A stretch of 64,000 bases of DNA from Utricularia gibba (Eukaryota; Streptophyta; Magnoliopsida; Lamiales; Lentibulariaceae). A program made the position numbers and the translations under genes. Numbering within the stretch: the first letter of the stretch is position 1; the number at the start of each line of letters is the position of its first letter. The stretch lies in assembly GCA_002189035.1 (NCBI GenBank), contig NEEC01000004.1, positions 4,526,001-4,590,000 on the forward strand, given 5' to 3'. Under the pieces are notes generated by a model. It saw only the letters and a program-made list of their open reading frames with translations, was not told the DNA's origin and searched no databases. Shown here piece by piece: positions 47,101 through 58,953 of the stretch.

Positions 47101-47406
47101 GTAACAAAGTTTAACCTTCGCTTTTTTTTTTCCTCTTTGTGTACTACATGTCTATGTTGGCATTCAGATTCGGCCCCAAAATCTTAAATTTTGAATCCTA
47201 GTCTCAGTACGGCATGGTCCACTCCACAGTTCCTGTGTCAAACTGAAGAACAAATTAGGGGATTGATTGCTGGTCATGATATATCAGTTAGTTGGTTATA
47301 CAGAGAAATAGAAGGCACTATTTTGCTGCTTCAGTGAGTTCCTTTATGCAAAATTTCGTGATATTCATTCAGTTCCTGCATCAGCTGAAGAATGTGAAAG
47401 CGTATC
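44193..47406. other. intergenic spacer between FAF-like and ECR1
   Basis: A mosaic of short direct and inverted repeats lies at 44430-44591. The stretches 44690-45300 and 46310-46660 are AT-rich. A short (GATTCC)n run lies near 46199-46250. TGGGCC/GGCCCA motifs at 46675-46725 precede a GC-rich segment (46780-47040) in which I recognise no gene. A 56-codon plus-strand ORF lies at 46903-47073. Confidence 0.4.
44430..44591. repeat. nested direct and inverted repeats
   Basis: A perfect 30-bp direct repeat lies at 44430-44459 and 44526-44555. A perfect 20-bp inverted repeat (GTTTAGTCATGATCACTTTT) lies at 44501-44520 and 44563-44582. A 14-bp direct repeat TAAACAATAGCTAA lies at 44479-44492 and 44578-44591. 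Confidence 0.9.
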
Positions 47407-49737
47407 TTACAACTCACCAACTGGTTCCTTGAATACAACCCGAAGTTTCCTCAAACAAGATTGTTTTTTGTCCCCTTTCCCTGTCATACCGTTGACATGA
47501 ACGACATCCCTGGTTACTCCCTCCAGTAACTCGAAGAGCGGCAAGTCGAGGTTCGATCGAGTCATCTCTTCTAGGATAGGAGGAGCCTGCATGTACAGAT
47601 TCTTGCCTCTGTGAGTCACGCTCACTCGAGTGAGCAGCAGCCTTGGGTGGTCTTCCAGCTTTCCAATGAACTGTTCAAGAATGGAGAATCATTATTGGTG
47701 TCAAGGGAGTAACCACAGTTACAGTGGTCTAGTGTCAATGAAGAAGAAGAAGAGAAGATTTCACCTTTTTCAGAGTAGTGGACCTCTCTAGCTCGATGAG
47801 AACCCCAGGACCGCAAACAAGGCAATCGGGGTCGCGGACGAATTCTGTGACTTTTGCATGGAGTCCTTCAACTCCATTGTACCTGTATGATAATGTTTGC
47901 ATTGAATATCATGGAGCTTGATACTTGATCACAGTGTCACAAGATCTAGAAGCTAAAAGGCATACGCCAAGTAATTCGACAGCGTTTTGCTGCATCCGGA
48001 TGCGATCTTCAAAGTTTCTAAAGTGCATGCAGCAGAGATGATTGCATTGGTGGAAGCTATGGCAGGGATTATGTTTTTCACCACCCCTGTAGTGAAGGTC
48101 TTTTTATAAGTAGCAGGAAGCATTTGCGCGGTGCACAACCTCATTGATGCAAATAAGAGATACATGTACTCACTTGAGTCAAAGAATATGTAACACCGGG
48201 AATCCCAAAGAGCTCGGCCCTCCGGACAGCCTACAAGAACAAATGTAAAAACCAATAGAGCATGTGGATAGACCTTTGCATCTGAGAATTCCCTATCAAT
48301 AGAAAATAAACCTGTTTAGTTGATTACCTCATCAAACACCCACTGCATGTCTTCTGGATTGTCGGGGTTGAAACTTCGACTTCCATGTACCTAGTTGGAA
48401 GAAACATGTCAATGGCCTCATCAATTTAAAGGAATATGCAACAAGTTTCTGCTGTATAAATAATGCAAGAAGTTTTAATGAGAAAAACAATCAGCGCACC
48501 TCAGGCCATTTAATCAAATGAGCATATTCAATGCAATGAGCAGCAGTTCTTGGAGTTTCAGCCAAGGTACATAATGGAAATTTCACTTGTGGAGGAAACA
48601 ACCAAATAGTACACTCAAAACAAGGTGTTGTTCCAGGCATTATAATCCTAGCATGCCCCTTGAATCCTTCAGTTCCACCATCCACCATAGGTTTCACGGT
48701 TCCTTCTATAATGTTATCTTCAGAGTCATACTCTACCAAATCAAAACAAAACAAAGAGAGAAGTGACAAAGTTACTAAAACCATTCAGATTACACCACAC
48801 CTTATCAGTAACCAACACCAGTAGATTAACGAATAAATTTTGACTAATGAATGTAAACATCTGATTCATAGCATATCCTAGGAGACAGTTTTCCCTGATT
48901 AAAGGCAACTTCTTGCAAATCTTCGAAATGCTTAGAGTATGGGGAGAGATCAAACCTAGGAACCCGCAAGCCACACCATTTATATAGCTCCGAGCCTCAA
49001 TTGAATCAAGGCCAAGGACAATTATGTGGAAATCACTATAGAAATCCAAGGGTTTATCCTCAATACGGCAGAAATGTGGTGTAATATCTACACCATTGAC
49101 TCTTTCCATTACTCTTTTTGCAGCTACTTCAGCCTTTGGTTTCCCCACATCTTCAAGCCTATGCAGAGAAAAAGATAGATATACTCAGCATAAAACATAT
49201 GATGGTATGCTCACAAGAGATTCCACACTCACATACAAATCAAAACCCAACATCAAGCACGCTCAGGAAACATATTAAAAAACTCACAAAATAGTGCTAT
49301 TGTACTAGACGTCATATATACACCTGAAGAGGAACTGACGATTGAGGTTGGTCACTTCAATGCGGTCCATATCGATGACATCCAATCTCCGAAAACCAGT
49401 TAATGCCAAGTCCTTCAACAATTCACAGCCTAGCCCTCCTGCTCCCACAACCAAAACTCTCACGTACTCTCTAATGTCATCTCTCAGCTTTGGAGGCAAA
49501 ATAAAGATCGAAAAAACGCCGATCATCACAGCGAAAATGCAAAATGAAACAATACTACGAAACAACCCAGATAATCGAAAAATTGCACAGCTGCAGATCA
49601 ACCACAAAAGGCGCCAACAAAAAAAGAGAAGGAAACTTTACTTCAACGCCCGGCTCAAAACTCGGGCCAACAAGGTGCCCCGGTCGGAGAAGAAGCTTGT
49701 CAAGGTCTCTTGATCTGCTGGGCTGTGAAACCGCCAT
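47407..49737 (-). CDS. ECR1: NEDD8-activating enzyme E1 catalytic subunit (ECR1/UBA3), one frame break
   Basis: Nine minus-strand exons: 49737-49642, 49487-49324, 49158-48956, 48732-48500, 48390-48328, 48230-48174, 48086-47966, 47882-47765 and 47670-47407; 439 residues if one G is added at the start of exon 7. Motifs: [40 protein letters not shown] (ATP-binding GxGxxG), [51 protein letters not shown], the catalytic-cysteine segment [14 protein letters not shown] and [20 protein letters not shown]. Then come [20 protein letters not shown] and the zinc/ubiquitin-fold parts (CLVCGPG). With AXR1 it activates RUB/NEDD8 for cullin modification, needed for SCF/auxin signalling. Exon 7 should open GGG GTG GTG but the C4 run at 48084-48087 gives one G too few. 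The C-terminus (KEPVGEL) differs from the family, and another intron may follow the GTGAGT after PVG. Confidence 0.93.
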
Positions 49738-50218
49738 TTCTGTGTCTCTTCAACCTCAGCCTTCACTTCGTCCCTTCAGTGCATAACAAATATCACCACA
49801 CCCCAATTTCCCTTCCTTTCAAATCTCCGAATCGGAAAGGCTTCACCTCTGGAAATGGTGTGAAACGACTTTAGCTTCAAAAACGCTCTTCCTTCGGTAC
49901 CCTAGGGATTTAGCGCACCAGATGAGACAGGAGCTTTCCAAAATTAGGGTTTAGAATTGAATATTATACTTTTTTCCCATATTATTATTTATTACCAATT
50001 TTATTATTATTTACTACTAAAAGAAAACCAGTCTTGAAGGAAGTCAGCTCATTTGATCAAGTTTCCATGTAGCTTCCATCTCGGACGGAGCTTCAGCCGG
50101 AGGCCGGCTCTGCAGCGCCGGAAACGGTGCTCGGTAATGCTCAGTGCAGCTATCCTCATCAAACGTAAACACCCAGAGGTCCTAATGCTTTGAAACCGGG
50201 TACCCAATTCATATGCAG
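49738..50218. other. ECR1 promoter region, possibly shared with the plus-strand segment at 50219
   Basis: No gene recognised. It should hold the ECR1 5' UTR and promoter, with an AAACCCTA telo-box on minus near 49947-49956. Confidence 0.35.
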
Positions 50219-50596
50219 AGTTGGTGTCAGCATCTCCGGATGAGAGCAAGCAAAGAAGAGATTCCTACTGGTTTCTTCTGACTCGTCTGTTTCAAAGTTT
50301 TTTCAGCATGATCCATCCGCTGAATCTGTTCCAGATGCAAGCAGAAGCATCATGAATAACCTAATCACAATGTTAAAAACGGTGCAGAGGAAGGGGTATC
50401 ATCAATGTGTCCGATTTTCGACAAATTCGAACACAGAAAGCGCCATTCGAAACTGGCCGGCCCCAAAGCATGGAAAGAAGATAATGAATCACGGGCTGAG
50501 AAGATGATCTTTCTCTCAAGATGGCGAAAGGAAAACTTCATTGGACCTTCTGATTGGAATCCATACTTCAACTCATCAGAATCGTCACCCGCCGGC
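50219..50596 (+). CDS. unrecognised coding segment with two apparent frame breaks
   Basis: Not recognised. Three overlapping frames each read protein-like text: ELVSASPDESKQRRDSYW, then SSDSSVSKFFQHDPSAESVP and SIMNNLITMLKTVQRKG, then MCPIFDKFEHRKRHSKLAGP, EKMIFLSRWRKENFIGPSDW and NPYFNSSESSPAG. Each shift is explained by one missing base: in TTT at 50272-50274 and in GGGG at 50393-50396. A plausible acceptor (ATATGCAG) precedes 50219 and a strong donor (GGC|GTAAGT) follows 50596, so it may be an internal exon of a gene whose other exons I cannot place. The long single ORF here (50405-50848) runs on past the donor and its tail is probably not coding. Confidence 0.4.
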
Positions 50597-51681
50597 GTAA
50601 GTTTAACCTCTGGGGGGTATCATCTCCATCTGAAGCCCCGACCCAAGAATCCAGAAACGCAGTTTCTTGGCCGCCACTCCCCCCTATCTCTTCCACCGCG
50701 GCGATTCTTGCAATTTCTTTTAATTGCAGATAGACCCCTAAAGTTTGCGGTATTGTCCATTTTGTCACCTCACGCTCTTCTACTTCTAGTCACGTTTTTT
50801 GTTTTTAATTTTAAACACGCTTTCCAAGAAGAAACGCGTTTAAAGTGAATGCATCATCCTTAGGGACAAAACCGACATTTCCTTTCACGTTGACGCCTTT
50901 CCCCGCACCGTCTTCTTTTTTCCGCATAACCCGCGTCCCCTTCGGAAAAATGTCAATGCACCGAAAAAGAGAAAACAAAAAAAAACCGCTACATTGTTTT
51001 TATAAAAATTATTAAAAAATCGGCAAAAAAAGTTGTATGGGCCTGAGCCATGTGGGCCGAGATCTTCCAGGACACCCAAATAATAATAAAAGAAAAGTAA
51101 TCTTTTCTTTTCATTTTTTAAATCCAATCCTAAAAAGGTTACCAAATATGGTATAAAAACGTTTTAACAGTACAAAATATGAAACATTTGTTCATTGAAT
51201 TATGTAATCAATCTTTTCATTGTAAAGTATTAATATACTTAATTATAATATAATTTAATATCTATATAATCAAATATATAATATTTAACATTCAATAATA
51301 GAAATTTAAATATGTGAATGTTATAGATATAATAACTATTTTATTTATGTATATCACATGCATGCTTAAAAAATAAGTATGTGATAAATATAATCTTTCA
51401 AGATTTACATACTCAATACATATATTAATTAATCAAACAATAATTTAAATATAAATTTAGATATAAATCTTCTATAATAAACACTAAACATCTTCTAATA
51501 AAAGTTAGAAATCCTTCTAAAGTGAAAGAAGATTTGGAGTGGTTTTTATTGAGGAGAAATGGTGGTGTATGTGCGCCATGGCAATCCACAAAGTTGCAGA
51601 CTCCACTCAAAACGATTACTTGTTGGGAATCGTTGGGCAAAGCCAAAGTAGTAGAAGCAGTCGTCGTCGTCGTCTTCGTGG
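50597..51681. other. intergenic or intronic, AT-rich
   Basis: No gene recognised. The stretch 50600-50850 may be an intron or 3' part of the unrecognised plus-strand gene. The stretch 51110-51540 is AT-rich. The last 140 bases are the probable 3' UTR of the minus-strand HIPP gene. Confidence 0.35.
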
Positions 51682-53439
51682 TCACATTATGCTGCAGCTC
51701 TGAGTGTTCTCGTCGCTGAAGAGGGTGTACCCGTCGACCGGGTCGCCGCCGCTTCTGGGCTGCTCGTAGTACGGGTACGGTTGAGGAGGGTATTGCGGCG
51801 GCATGTAGCTGACGGCGGGGGGCGGCCGGGCGTACACCATCGGTTGAAATCGTTCGTTGCCGCTGGCGCGTTGCGAGTTCATCATCATTGCTGCGTATTG
51901 CTGTTGCTGATTGTACGGTACTCCCGCCATTTGATTGGGTCCGGCGGGTGAGAAGTAGGCTCCGGCGGCGGCGGCGGCGGCCGGGAAAGATTGGGGGTTG
52001 GGATTGCTGGGCATCTGGAGCATGTGAGGATGGGCCATGGGGATATTGCCGGTGGGTCCCGTACCACCGGCAGGAGCATTCATGGGCATCATCATGTTTG
52101 GCATGCCATGATGTCCGTCGTTCGGCATCATCATCATCCCCTTCTTGGACCCGTTGCCCATAAGACTGCTCACATTGGGAGGCCCACGACCGGCGCCGCC
52201 GTGCCCACCGGCGTTCTTGTTCTCGCCCACACCACTGTTTTTCCCGTCCTGCGGTGGCGCCCCACCGCCGTTTTTCCCACCTTTACCACCGCCACCTTTG
52301 TTGGTTCCACCAATGTTATTATTATTGTTGTTCCCGCCCCCACCGCCTTTCTTCCCGCCGACAGCACCGCCTCCGGCATTGAACTGTACCGGAGGATTCC
52401 CTCCGACAGCCGACTTCGCGTTCACACCATTTTTCATCATCCCCTGTTGCGGCTGCGCATTCAAAATGCTCTTCATCATCATATTCGCCATCTGCTGCTG
52501 AGGATTTCCGATCACTGGTTTCATCTTATTAACTGGGGCAGCTCCAGTTTCACCATCAAACTCATACTCGTCGTCGTCGTCATCATAATCGTCGAATTCG
52601 TCATCAGTTTCGAACTCATCGTCGCTGAGACCTTCCTCTGGCAAATTCGACTTCACCGACTTCTGATCCTTGCCGTTTGCAGCCACTTTCATCTGATCTT
52701 TCAGATCCTGTAATGCCTTCATCTGCTGAAGTTTCTGAATCTGTGGATTCTGTGCCTGAGGAGCAACTCCACCTTTCGGCTGAGAGTTCGCCGCCGCTCC
52801 TCCTTTCGGAGGTTGCTGATTCTTATTATTCCCACCTTTACCATTTCCAATTTGCAGATTCTTCAGCTGGTTTTGGTTATTCACAATGCTGGGCAGCTGG
52901 ATCTTCGGCGCAGCTCCCCAAATTTCAGCAAACTTCCCTTCCTTGTTGAGCTTCTTGATCAGTGTAGCAGGCTCGACATTGCCTGAAACCGTGACCTTTC
53001 CAAGCTCTGAATCTATGGCGGTGGTGTACACACCTAAATGAAAAAACACGCAGGAAAAAGCAAAAGATGGAGAAAGTAACTCAGACCACATCTCACGAAA
53101 CTTCCATCAAAAACAAATTTTGTGAGTAAAGATTTTGCCTTTTTGACCGAGGCCGAGTTCCCTTCTTTGCTTTTTAACAAACCAACAAGAATGATAACCA
53201 AAGGTAAATAATTTATAACCACTGATTACCCTCAATCTTGTGCAACACTTTCTTCACTTTTGCCTTACACCCTTCACAGTGTATATTGACTTTAAGAACA
53301 CAAGTCTGCAGTCACAAGCAACCCCAGGAGCAAGGTAAAAGCTTTACTCAAAGAAAAAAAGAAAAACAACTGCGGCTAGAGGCATGCTCTGCGTCAGAGA
53401 GAAGCTCACCTGAGTCTTCAGGAACTCTTCTTTACTCAT
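51682..53439 (-). CDS. heavy-metal-associated isoprenylated plant protein (HIPP)
   Basis: Three minus-strand exons: 53439-53410, 53305-53230 and 53033-51682; 485 residues with matching phases. Start [20 protein letters not shown]. The HMA domain spans residues about 10-75 with the metal-binding HCEGCKAKV (Cys-x-x-Cys) and ends near FAEIW. The rest is low complexity. A Gln/Lys/Asn-rich region is followed by an acidic run ([18 protein letters not shown]). Gly/Asn/Met-rich stretches and a Pro/Tyr-rich end then lead to the C-terminal CSIM, a CaaX farnesylation box. HIPPs bind heavy metals or act as membrane-tethered partners in stress and development. The first two short exons cut the HMA domain as in other family members. 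The frame is intact; plus-strand ORFs over this gene are shadows. Confidence 0.93.
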
Positions 53440-56254
53440 TTTCAACACAGTGTAAACACTTCTCAGATCGAACCCAAGTAATAAGAATTCCAATGGGATA
53501 GATAGATCTGAAGAAAGAAAAAAGAAAAAGATAGTCAGCTTCCCAGAAAACGAAAACTCACAAGGGAGAAAAGAAAAAAGACTCTGAGGCGGTTGTTGAG
53601 CAACATTAAACCTCCTCTACCTCTCTACTCAGTCTCTGCTTTCCTCTATTTCAGAGATGGGAGCCGAGAAAACTGCAGTATTTGTTGTGTAAGAGAAAAG
53701 AGAGAGGAAGAGAGAGAGGGGAAAGTTACACTAAAGCGACCAAATTGCAGACTGGCATTCAGAAGAAGAAATGAAGGGAGGGTGGGCATGGAGAAGTTTT
53801 CCACACTACTCTCACTTCAATTGGCTCGAGGCTGAGGTGCTTCTGCTTCTCTTTCTTTCGTTTTAGTGAAAAAAGCACAGAATTATTAAAAGCTCGCAAA
53901 TGTTTATAGATTTTAGCGTTCCCCGGCCTTCCTCCATGACCAAAAACCTCTGTAATCTCTTTCCCAAAACTGTCCTCCTCGGGGCCCGGTCTGCCATAAC
54001 CAAACCATGGTTAGTCAAAACACCAATGCCGCGTCTCCTTTGACCAGCACATGCCCCTCTTGCTTGTGTCATACCCCTGTCCCAATAAACACCTCATTTG
54101 GTTAAATGTAACATATCATCATCACTTATCTCTCGCATTTACAGCCAGACCTGATTCACATCACATGTGAAACATGAAGCATTCATCTGTCCTGTATTTT
54201 GATCACACCCATTGTTTCGGTTTTCAGTATGTTTTAGTTGCACATTCCTTCATGGTGGGAGGATGAGGGAAGGCAGCCCGGGGGCAGAACCATGAAGTGG
54301 AGCAAGAACGCCTCATTCTGAACCCTGACTCGTTTGTAGCACACCAGTGCGAAGCAGTTGCATTCAAAAAAAGGTCTAATAATATTGAATTCACCCTCTA
54401 TGAATAAGCAACAGCAGCAGCAGTATGATTAAGGAGCCTGCCCCCTGGTGTGCATTGCAAGCATGGCCTGAGGGGGGTTAAAGGATTGGTACCTGATGTC
54501 AAAGGGTTTAACTTTGCTTCACCTTTACTTAAAAACACAGGCCCCCTCTCCGGTCAAAGTAGACCAGCAGCTTCAATTTTTGTTTTCCCTTTGGTGACAT
54601 ACAAGATTTCTGGTGATTAGAATGAGCAAAGATAAATGTAGCTGCAAGTAAGCAATGAAAGAGGACCTAAGGAATGCAGAGATGAGGTTATGGTATGGAG
54701 CAGCAGGGTCGGAGACGAGATCACTGGCTGAGTTTCTGCAGACTGCAGCAAATGTTTCGAGGGGCTGGGGACTCAAGAGACAAACAAAATAAATGCAAAT
54801 GTGAATGCCTCAGAGGAGGGAATCTGCAACGGACAAACAATTATTGCCACTGTCAAGCAGCATGGGAAGGTGGACCCTTTTTTTAGAGGGTATGCTATAG
54901 GGTCACTGACATATTTGCCCTCAACTTCACTAGCAAGATTTCTTCCAACATATCCAATCAAAGAAAGCTTTTGGATCTTTTCAACAAAAACAAAAGCACA
55001 TGAAAGAAAAAGGCTAGTTCCAAGCCAAGAATACACTCGTATCAGCAAAGTCCAGTCCCATCCTTCACATATGCAAATATCTATGTGCTGTGTTTGTGGA
55101 CCGGACCTGTCAAAAGGGTTGAAAATGGAACTTACTTGTTAGTTGTCCATGGCCAATGAGGGTGGGGTTGGGCTGGTTGCTTTTCTTCATGTGCCTATCA
55201 GAAAAGTTGCAGAAGTAAAAATTGGAGGAGGTAGTTGCACAGGTGTAATGGCAAACCAAGCCAAATACTACTGAAATGGTCCCCTACATAAAGAGAGAAC
55301 TGGATAACAAGCAATATTCCTCCCATTAATCTCAGAGAAACCAGCTCCTTTTTAGGCTTCTTGGGTGGACTGAATCTTTTAAAAACAAGCTTGGCACTTT
55401 TAAAATAACCCTGTGAATCTACTTTTTTCTTGCCATGCTTTCAACAATCCTGAACAGAAAATAACACTTAATGCTTCTGAATCCCTATTTCCTTCTCAGA
55501 TTCAGGAGTAACAGACCAAACGCAGAAATGCGCTTTTGGCAAAGATAATAAGATCATCTTTTTACAAAATAATGTTACTCTGCAGAATCCTACTCGTGGT
55601 TAACATAAATTTTAAATGGGGTATGCAGCCGCTACTTCCGGTGCATAAATAAATGTCGACCTGTATCAGGCAACAAAGGAGAACAAATCTACCAAGTACA
55701 TAAAAGTCTAGCATCAGACTGTAAAAAAGAAAATCTTGAATATAAGATTGAGAATATATCAAAAGCAAACAAAATGTATGACCCACTGGCTTAACAGAAG
55801 CCGGAAACCTAAAGGAGTCAGTGAGAACAGAGATTGGATACCAATCTTGATTCCAGGAGATATTTCAAAGGTTTTCCCAACATATTGTGATTGCAGGCAT
55901 TCAAAATTCTGAGTGATGGTTCAAGGCAGCTAGTCATCATCATTTTTATAAACAAGTGATGATTTAACAGACAATCTACCTTTGCACATTATATTAAACC
56001 ATGTAATATGCGTTACATTGTTTACATGAAGATATGATTCGTACACCTACAGCTTACAAAATGGATCTGTTCCGGTGCACCAACAGCATATAATGAGATG
56101 TGAATGGATAACAGAGAGTATAGTCACGAATAATGCTGTTAAAATTCAGATGGCATATTCTCTCGTGAAATGCATCTCCCATGCACATGTATATATTTGC
56201 TGCCATCACGTGCAAATGAGAGAAAGGAGAAGGGAATTCACAGAGAAAAATGAA
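53440..56254. other. intergenic spacer between HIPP and VTT-domain genes
   Basis: The HIPP 5' UTR and promoter lie at about 53440-53850, with a GA-rich leader (53680-53720 on plus). A short CAG run lies near 54411-54423. No gene or RNA recognised in the remaining 2.4 kb. Confidence 0.4.
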
Positions 56255-58372
56255 CTAGTTATCATGACCATCTTGAACAGGATCAATTCTGATTATAAGT
56301 GGATCGAGGAGATCAATAGAAGGTTCAGTTTCGGTGGCCAACGGAGGAGAGAAGACATCATCCCCATGTATATCCTCGTTTTCAGCCAAGGCTTTCTCTA
56401 GAGCAGCCTTTGCAACCCTCACAACACATATGATTAACAGCGCTGCAGTGGAGAAAGGAGTCTGGATTCAGTTAAGGATGATTTCAGGCGATGAACAGGT
56501 ATAAAGAAGACCCACTCACACTGATTCTCCAAGTTTATGCAGTAAGGAAACCAAAAAACAAAGGAGTCATAAAGAATTACCAGATACTACAAGCCCCAAC
56601 AGAATAAATGCCTGCATCAGTGTCAAGATTAGAATTTGTGTGAACCAAGATGAAATTTGGAATTCGATCATTGCTTTTGTTGTCTTAAAACTACAAAAGC
56701 TCTTTACCACACGGGTTTTTGAGAAATCATTCCATCCATGAGTAACATCAGATAGGTCCTTCAGAGTTGTCCCGGCATAGACTAAGGCCAAAGTGATGGG
56801 CTGCAAAAACATAAAAAAAAAAAATCTGGTTGGTAAAGACAAATTTGAGTAGAAATAAGACAAACGGAAGTGCATACCATCATGCCCAACCATGAGGCGA
56901 GCAAGTAGTGATAGAAAGGAACTGGGGTTACAGACAATAGGTAGTTCAACATGCTGAAAGGAAGCAGAGGGACGAGTCGGAGCAACAATACAATCTGCAT
57001 AGATAAAAATTTTAGATCAAAATCCAACAAGGGAATTCAGGGAAGTAATTTCTAAACCCAGAAACTAGAATCAATAGCAAGGGGCGACCTTGAAGCCAGA
57101 TTTCTGAGTTGCTAGAGCAACTGCACGGAACTTTGGGTAGTCTTTTAACTTTGACATTACAAATGACCTCCCTATCTGCTCAATGTTTTCAGTAGAGAGT
57201 AAAATAAGATAACAAATAAAACCTCTTTAAGAAATATTCCATCAATTCTTCACGAAAGGACTCCTCATAAAGAGGCACACCTACGCTTACAGCTTATACG
57301 AGATGGTAAGCTATAACTTACTGTTCGGCCAAGTAGAAAAGCAGCTCCTGCACCAATTGTGGCACCTACAGAATCAGCTAGGAAACCTATAGGCAAACCA
57401 AAGAGGTAGCCTCCCCCAGCTGCAAAATGAAGAAAAGAACATAAGTCTTCATCTAAAAAAATGGTCTCATCCTCTAGGAAATAAAAGAATTGCTTTTTTT
57501 CTTATACCAAAATATTTGTTATGATCCACAATTAGCAACATGAACTGAACTTAAAAAGTAGAGTTGATAAACTATAAAAAACTGCTGCCAGGCTCACAGT
57601 CAAAATTGACGCTGGAACAGCCAGAATCGTTAATGGGATGTATGCAACAGCTCTGCAGGGTCAAGAAACGAGAAGTCACTCAACACAACATCCAGAGTAT
57701 TCAAATCAAAAACTATTCACAAAGAATTAAGAAAAAAAAAAACCATTGAGACCAACACATACAGCATTATAGGCCCCACGGACCAAGATCATTCTCTATC
57801 CATACCAAGAAATCCTTCAATATCTACAAATAACAAAAATAAAACAACATCAGATAAAAGCATTGATTTAGAAATTCTAGGACCAAGTGACATGCATATT
57901 AACACTCTTTCAATGATTCAACTTCTTCAGGCATAAAGTATGAGTTCAAAAATAAATATGCCAACTCCAAAAGGGACAAAAAAAACCAGCAGACGAATCT
58001 ACCGAACATCAAGTTACAACCATAACCAACAAGCATCTACCGACAACGAACGCAACAAAACTAGTTAGAGGCTCTTATAGGAATCGAAGAAAAAGTTCAA
58101 GAAACTTCAAAGAATAGTCCAGATCAGGGCATTCAGTATAGTCTTGGATATTGAAAAAAGAGCAGCAAGCATCGAACTTATGGAAACAGAGCAGCTCCAG
58201 AAGACAATCAAACTCAACAACAAGAAACACGGGGGAAACAAAAGGAGTCAAAAGGAAAACCTCAAGGTACCTTATCAACAGGGAGAGTGAAGCAAGCAAT
58301 CGCAACTGAGCCAATAATCAGTACCAACAATGAAATTTTCAACGCAGAACTCCAACTGAATTTAAACGCCAT
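56255..58372 (-). CDS. VTT/DedA-domain membrane protein (TVP38/TMEM64 family), two frame breaks
   Basis: Nine minus-strand exons: 58372-58271, 57823-57763, 57652-57598, 57419-57322, 57175-57089, 56994-56878, 56800-56708, 56611-56581 and 56442-56255. With one G added in exon 2 and one in exon 4 all phases match and give 277 residues. The N-terminal hydrophobic segment is ISLLVLIIGSVAIACFTLP. The VTT core shows DLGPWGPIMLAVAYIPLTIL, GGYLFGLPIGFLADSVGATI, GAGAAFLLGRT, RSFVMSKLKDYPKFRAVALA and LLLRLVPLLPFSMLNYLLSV. Two further membrane segments and an acidic tail (ENEDIHGDDVF) follow. DedA/VTT proteins are multi-pass endomembrane proteins, with scramblase and trafficking roles shown for relatives. 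Breaks: C4 at 57774-57777 (PWG then PIML) and C5 at 57413-57417 (LGGGY). Confidence 0.88.
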
Positions 58373-58953
58373 GAAAATAGAATGAGGAGCAAAAAACAAA
58401 ATCTTGTTCCGCCAAGGCCTCCGCTCCACTTCCTCAGGTTCCTCCTCCAAAGTTTGCTTCAAAGAAGAGCGAGGCCTAAAGTTTATCCCCCAAGATTTGC
58501 CAGATTGGATTAACCTAACAAGACGATATTGCACCGCCTCACCCAAAAAAAGAAGTCCTTTTTTAGAATCAAAAACCGTTGCCGTTCACCGAATTCAGCC
58601 TATCCACCGGAAGGATCGATGCGATCTCCACAAAAGCTCCTGGGTTTCTTCTATATATCCTCCAATTGGCATCCAATTGCGAAAATCCAACACGCAGCTT
58701 CCTTCACAACCTTCGTACCCCTTCTCGTTCCCTCCCTGTTCCAGATCACTATGCAGATATGCCGCGTTGCTACAGAAGTTGATACGATCTCCCTTTTGCT
58801 TTTACCCCACCGTTACGCCATTTTTACATCTACCAAATTGCTACCTCCATTTATAGCAGCAGCATGCACCGACAGGATTTCTTGTCGGAATAGAATGAAT
58901 AAAAATATATTACACAATTTTAGGCCTTCTTTTCCGCAGAAAGGGAAGGAATT
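58373..58953. other. spacer between two minus-strand genes
   Basis: 5' UTR and promoter of the VTT gene plus the 3' UTR of the upstream PC-esterase-like gene. No gene recognised. Confidence 0.35.

Noticed and set aside
51888-52949. Long plus-strand ORFs
   Set aside because: They are antisense to the Gly/Asn-rich part of the HIPP gene and result from its biased codon composition.
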